Assembly (NCBI GenBank): GCA_026399515.1
Contig: JAPLQT010000041.1
Location: forward strand, 1 to 64,000
DNA length: 64,000 nucleotides
Reading direction: 5' to 3'
DNA from: Pseudomonadota bacterium
GTDB taxonomy: Bacteria; Pseudomonadota; Gammaproteobacteria; Burkholderiales; Rhodocyclaceae
The notes under the pieces were generated by a model. That model saw only the letters and a list, made by a program, of their open reading frames with translations. It searched no databases and was not told where the DNA came from. Made by a program: the position numbers and the translations under genes. Position 1 is the stretch's first letter; each line of letters starts with the position of its first letter. Shown here piece by piece: positions 60,885-64,000 of the stretch.

Positions 60885-63443
60885 TCAAAATAGATCGTCC
60901 ATCTCGTCCGTCCCGACACCCGGCGGCATGCCGCCGTATTGTTGCATGTAGGACTGGATCAACTGGTTCTCGCGCTGGCTGAAGAACGGCGCCTCCTCAA
61001 CCACGAAGAACTTTGCAATATCGGCCTTGTCGAGCAGCGCTTCGAGCCCCGCGCGCAGGTTTTCCACACCCTTGATCATCAACACCTTCTTGTCGGCATC
61101 GAGCAGTTGCAACACGCCCGCTTCGGAGCTCACCGGTGCGACCGCGGCCGCATTGAACTCCAGCCATGACTCCGGCGGCAGTACCGCATCGACGATCTGC
61201 GCCGCCAGATTGCATTTCAGGCAGCGTTGCCCCTCGGCCTGGGCGGTCTCGACGGTGTAGCCAAGCTCGACCTCGTTCCAGTTCTTGCGCTGGTCCGGGG
61301 ATATGAACACCGGATGGAAGCGCCTGGTCCGATTGAAGCCCTCCTCGCGGCCAATATGCGGATCGGTATCCCAGTCGTCGGGCAACAGCTTTTCCTCGAT
61401 GTTGCCATCCCCGCCGAGAAACGCGTCCATCGCCGCGGCGGCCTTGCGTCCCTGCGCGACCGCCCCGATCAGGCTGGCCGGACCGAGCACCGCGTCGCCG
61501 CCGGCATAGACCCCCGAGCGGCTGGTCAGCAGCGTGTCCTCGCGCACCTGGATGCGGTTGGCCTGATCGGTACTGACACCGAATTTTTCGAAGGTCTGCG
61601 GGCGCTGACCGATGGCTGCAATGACTAGATCCACGTTTTCCTGATACTCGCTGTTGGGAACCTCGATGGGGCGCCGGCGGCCGCTGGCATCCGGCTCACC
61701 GAGTTGCATAGCGGCGTAGGTTATCTTGAGCGCGGAAGTGCCGTCTTGATTCAGGTCAATGCGCTTGGGCACGGTGAGGAAGCGCAGATTCACTCCCTCG
61801 TCCAGGCACCCCTGGACCTCGTCCTCGCGGGCAGGCATCTCGTTCCGAGTGCGGCGGTACACCATGTCCACGACCTCGCCATTGAGGCGGCGCGAGGAAC
61901 GGCTGTTGTCGGTAGCGACATTGCCGCCGCCAATGACGGCGACATGCCGGCCGACGCGGATGCCCGATTCGTGCTTTCCGGGGCCGACAAGACCCTGGGT
62001 CACGGCGCGCAGGAAGGTCGGGCTGTCCACTACGTTGGGCAAATCGTCGCCGGGAATTCCCAGCCGGTCGCCGTTCTGGGCGCCGATGGCGATGAATACC
62101 ACTTGATAGTCCTGCATCAGGTCGTCGATATTCTCGACCTTGGTATTGAAGCGGAACTCGACGCCGAGCTTCTCGACTTCCGAAACTTCCTGGTCGATGA
62201 CTCTATGCGGCACACGGTAGGAAGGGATGCCATAGCGGGCCATGCCGCCGGCAGCCGGCAAGGCATCGAAAACCGTGACCGCATGGCCTTTCTTGGCCAG
62301 GTAGTAAGCTGCAGTCAGGCCAGCCGGTCCAGCGCCGATCACCGCGGCGCGGCGGCCGCTGGGCGGCAATTGCTTGGACAGCTTGCGCCACAGGCCGTTA
62401 TCGTTGTCGGCGGCAATGCGCTTGAGGCTGCGGATGGATAGGGGATCGTCGAGATGTTTGCGCCGGCAGGCGGTTTCACACGGGGAAAAGCAGGCCCGGC
62501 CGAGGATGCCGGGGAAGGGCAGTTTCTCGCGCACCACCGCAGTGGCTTCCGAGTATCTGCCGAGCCCGACCAGTTGCACGTAGCGCGGCACGTCGATGCC
62601 GGCCGGACAGGCCGCTTTGCACGGCACCTGGGACTCCTCGCGGTGGGCCACGTCGAGCGTGCGATCCATCAAGGCGCCGGTCGGACAGACGGTGACGCAT
62701 GCGCTACAGAACTTGCAGCCGGACTCGATCAGCGTCGGCGCGATGGTGCCGACCCAGGTTCGACCGCCGGTATTCTTGATCTCCAGGCAGCCGACGCCAC
62801 GCACCTCGTTGCACGCCACCAGGCAGCGGCGGCAGTCGATGCACAGGTTATAGTCGCGATCGTAGAAAGGTTCGTCCTTGATCACCGGCAACTGGATGGA
62901 TTTGTAGGCCGGGGTGTTGTTGGGAATGACTATGTAGTCGGATATCTTGCGCAATTCGCAGTTGCCGAATATCGAGCAGCAACGCGCTTCGACCGGATTG
63001 CCGAAAGAACAGGTGGTGCGGCTGCAGCCGTCGCGCTGTGGGCAGGTGAGGCAGACATGCGGATGGTTGCCGAGGACGCGGGCCAGATTGGTCTGGCGCT
63101 CGCGCTGGATCGCCGGGGTGTTTGTGGAAACAACCATGCCCGCCTCGACCGTAAGCGAACAGGCTTTCTGCAATCCCGCCCTGCCTGCGACTTCCACCAG
63201 GCACAGATTGCACCCGGCACCGGCGCCATCCTTGCAAGCGCGTTGCTCGGCCGGCGGCAGGTCCGGATGGGCACACAAGGCCGGGATGTACAGGCCTGCG
63301 GTATTGGCTGCGTTCAATACCGAGGCACCGGTGGGAGCTTCGACAGGCTTGCCGTCGATGGAAAGCTCGACGGCCGGACCGAACGACTTCATGGCCGCGG
63401 GGCGGCTGGCCTTCCACCAGGTAATAGTCTGAATTCCGTCCAT
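60885..63443 (-). CDS. Multidomain Fe-S flavoprotein (NuoG-like head fused to GltD-like NAD(P)H oxidoreductase)
   Basis: An 852-residue electron-transfer protein. The N-terminus (about 25-110) is a [2Fe-2S] domain (PALCAHPDLP, GCNLCLVEV, KACSLTVEAG), followed by a NuoG-type cysteine segment (CLTCPQRDGCSRTTC) and two 4Fe-4S motifs (CIDCRRCLVAC, CKFCSACVTVCPTG). From about 280 it is GltD-like: CKAACPAGIDVPRYV and CFSPCETACRR, the FAD site VIGAGPAGLTAAYYLAKKG, the NAD(P) site VIGGGNVATDNSRS, and AGGDAVLGPASLIGAVA. The C-terminal 150 residues are extra. In Thauera and Azoarcus a comparable flavin-iron-sulfur subunit links 2-oxoglutarate oxidation, ferredoxin and NADP for ring reduction, so a role in supplying or balancing low-potential electrons is likely here. 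GGAGG precedes ATG 63443. No korAB genes are in the window. Confidence 0.85.
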   Translation of the reverse strand: MDGIQTITWWKASRPAAMKSFGPAVELSIDGKPVEAPTGASVLNAANTAGLYIPALCAHPDLPPAEQRACKDGAGAGCNLCLVEVAGRAGLQKACSLTVEAGMVVSTNTPAIQRERQTNLARVLGNHPHVCLTCPQRDGCSRTTCSFGNPVEARCCSIFGNCELRKISDYIVIPNNTPAYKSIQLPVIKDEPFYDRDYNLCIDCRRCLVACNEVRGVGCLEIKNTGGRTWVGTIAPTLIESGCKFCSACVTVCPTGALMDRTLDVAHREESQVPCKAACPAGIDVPRYVQLVGLGRYSEATAVVREKLPFPGILGRACFSPCETACRRKHLDDPLSIRSLKRIAADNDNGLWRKLSKQLPPSGRRAAVIGAGPAGLTAAYYLAKKGHAVTVFDALPAAGGMARYGIPSYRVPHRVIDQEVSEVEKLGVEFRFNTKVENIDDLMQDYQVVFIAIGAQNGDRLGIPGDDLPNVVDSPTFLRAVTQGLVGPGKHESGIRVGRHVAVIGGGNVATDNSRSSRRLNGEVVDMVYRRTRNEMPAREDEVQGCLDEGVNLRFLTVPKRIDLNQDGTSALKITYAAMQLGEPDASGRRRPIEVPNSEYQENVDLVIAAIGQRPQTFEKFGVSTDQANRIQVREDTLLTSRSGVYAGGDAVLGPASLIGAVAQGRKAAAAMDAFLGGDGNIEEKLLPDDWDTDPHIGREEGFNRTRRFHPVFISPDQRKNWNEVELGYTVETAQAEGQRCLKCNLAAQIVDAVLPPESWLEFNAAAVAPVSSEAGVLQLLDADKKVLMIKGVENLRAGLEALLDKADIAKFFVVEEAPFFSQRENQLIQSYMQQYGGMPPGVGTDEMDDLF

Positions 63444-63464
63444 GTCCGCCTCCGTAATTCGTGA

Positions 63465-64000
63465 CTACGAGCCAGCCTGCATCGTAGCTTGATAAGGCCG
63501 GTAGTAGGCAGCGCTACAGCGCCCCGTCCGGATCGCCGCGATGAAGCCGGCCATATCGCTCACCGGATCCAGGAATTCCGTCGCGCAGCGCCCCACCGCC
63601 GCGGTCTTGTGGCAGTCGCTGCCGCCCAGCGTGGGTAACCCCATATGCGTCGCGGCCTGCAACGCCAGGTCGTTGTCGCTGTCGAGATTGCAGCCGTTGT
63701 GGGTTTCCACCGCGGCGATGCCCTGCACTTCCAGCAGACTTTCCAGCAGGCTGCACAGGCCGATCTCCCGGAACGGATGGGCCGGCACGCAAATACCGCC
63801 CAGGCTGTTGATCCGCATGATCACTTCATCCAGCGGAAGGTAATTGTCTTGGCCCCAGATGTTCCAGCCATCGTCCTCTACCCCGTACGCCAGCAAATGG
63901 CCGCGATCTGTGGAGATTTCCACTCCACGCAGCACCAACAATCCCTCATCCTTTCCCACAGCCTCAACCGGGGCTGAGGCCTCGTAAGAATAATGTTCGG
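63465..64000 (-). CDS. PHP-domain metal-dependent hydrolase (partial)
   Basis: The gene continues past the right window edge, so its N-terminus is missing; the visible frame reads from about residue EHYSYEASAPVEAV to the stop at 63465. Blocks typical of PHP (polymerase and histidinol phosphatase) proteins are LLVLRGVEISTDRGHLLAYGV, GGICVPAHPFRE, AVETHNGCN and TLGGSDCHK, which together supply metal ligands (Glu, His, Asp-His). Members hydrolyse phosphoesters; the substrate is not evident. It lies 21 bases upstream of the Fe-S flavoprotein gene and is probably part of the same transcript, though no PHP role in benzoyl-CoA metabolism is established. Confidence 0.83.
   Translation of the reverse strand, partial: EHYSYEASAPVEAVGKDEGLLVLRGVEISTDRGHLLAYGVEDDGWNIWGQDNYLPLDEVIMRINSLGGICVPAHPFREIGLCSLLESLLEVQGIAAVETHNGCNLDSDNDLALQAATHMGLPTLGGSDCHKTAAVGRCATEFLDPVSDMAGFIAAIRTGRCSAAYYRPYQATMQAGS

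Overview
The window is GC-rich chromosomal DNA of a Gram-negative betaproteobacterium. It has a FabI/RelA/PpiD/HtpG/GreB core, a tRNA-Asp with an encoded CCA end, a TonB receptor, a sigma-32-type promoter in front of htpG, and an anaerobic aromatic-degradation operon. Together these point to the Rhodocyclales (Thauera/Azoarcus/Sterolibacterium/Georgfuchsia-like). Placement below order level is inference.

Left part (1-28.5 kb), mainly housekeeping: an MlaE-type lipid-transport permease (cut by the window edge), the ppx/ppk1 polyphosphate pair, an isochorismatase-like hydrolase, relA of the synthetase-only type, an EamA exporter with an MtfA-like peptidase, fabI, ppiD, tRNA-Asp, a GspE/PilB-type ATPase, a small secreted protein with duplicated cysteines, a deoxyinosine glycosylase, htpG, greB-emrA-emrB, azlC-azlD, a DUF465 protein, metY, an alpha/beta hydrolase, rluF, an MFS carrier, an AcpA-like phosphoesterase and a tam-like methyltransferase.

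28.5-38 kb, accessory metabolism: a five-gene branched-chain-amino-acid/aromatic-acid ABC importer with a trailing alpha/beta hydrolase is transcribed leftward. Facing it is a MarR regulator followed by a tungsten/molybdenum aldehyde:ferredoxin oxidoreductase with a MoaD/ThiS-like domain fused to its C-terminus, and an arylamine N-acetyltransferase. This looks like a regulated uptake and oxidation unit for an aromatic compound.

38-48.5 kb, signalling: a TonB receptor, a YfiR-like periplasmic protein, a CHASE8-HAMP-PAS histidine kinase, a multi-PAS hybrid kinase with receiver and HPt domains, an HD-GYP response regulator and a second response regulator form one rightward run. The left edge carries a short relic of a kinase C-terminus.

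48.5-56.4 kb, secreted and membrane proteins: a long repeat protein (hexapeptide repeats, GGGTTPPT repeats, a Pro-Thr microsatellite), a truncated type I secretion ATPase relic, small exported proteins, a DUF2157/GDYXXLXY membrane pair, and two tandem DUF2145 proteins.

56.4-64 kb: a leftward operon for the lower benzoyl-CoA pathway: a PHP-domain protein (cut by the edge), an 852-residue Fe-S flavoprotein, dienoyl-CoA hydratase (dch), hydroxyacyl-CoA dehydrogenase (had), ring-opening hydrolase (oah) and phenylacetate-CoA ligase (paaK). The ring-reducing benzoyl-CoA reductase is not in the window.
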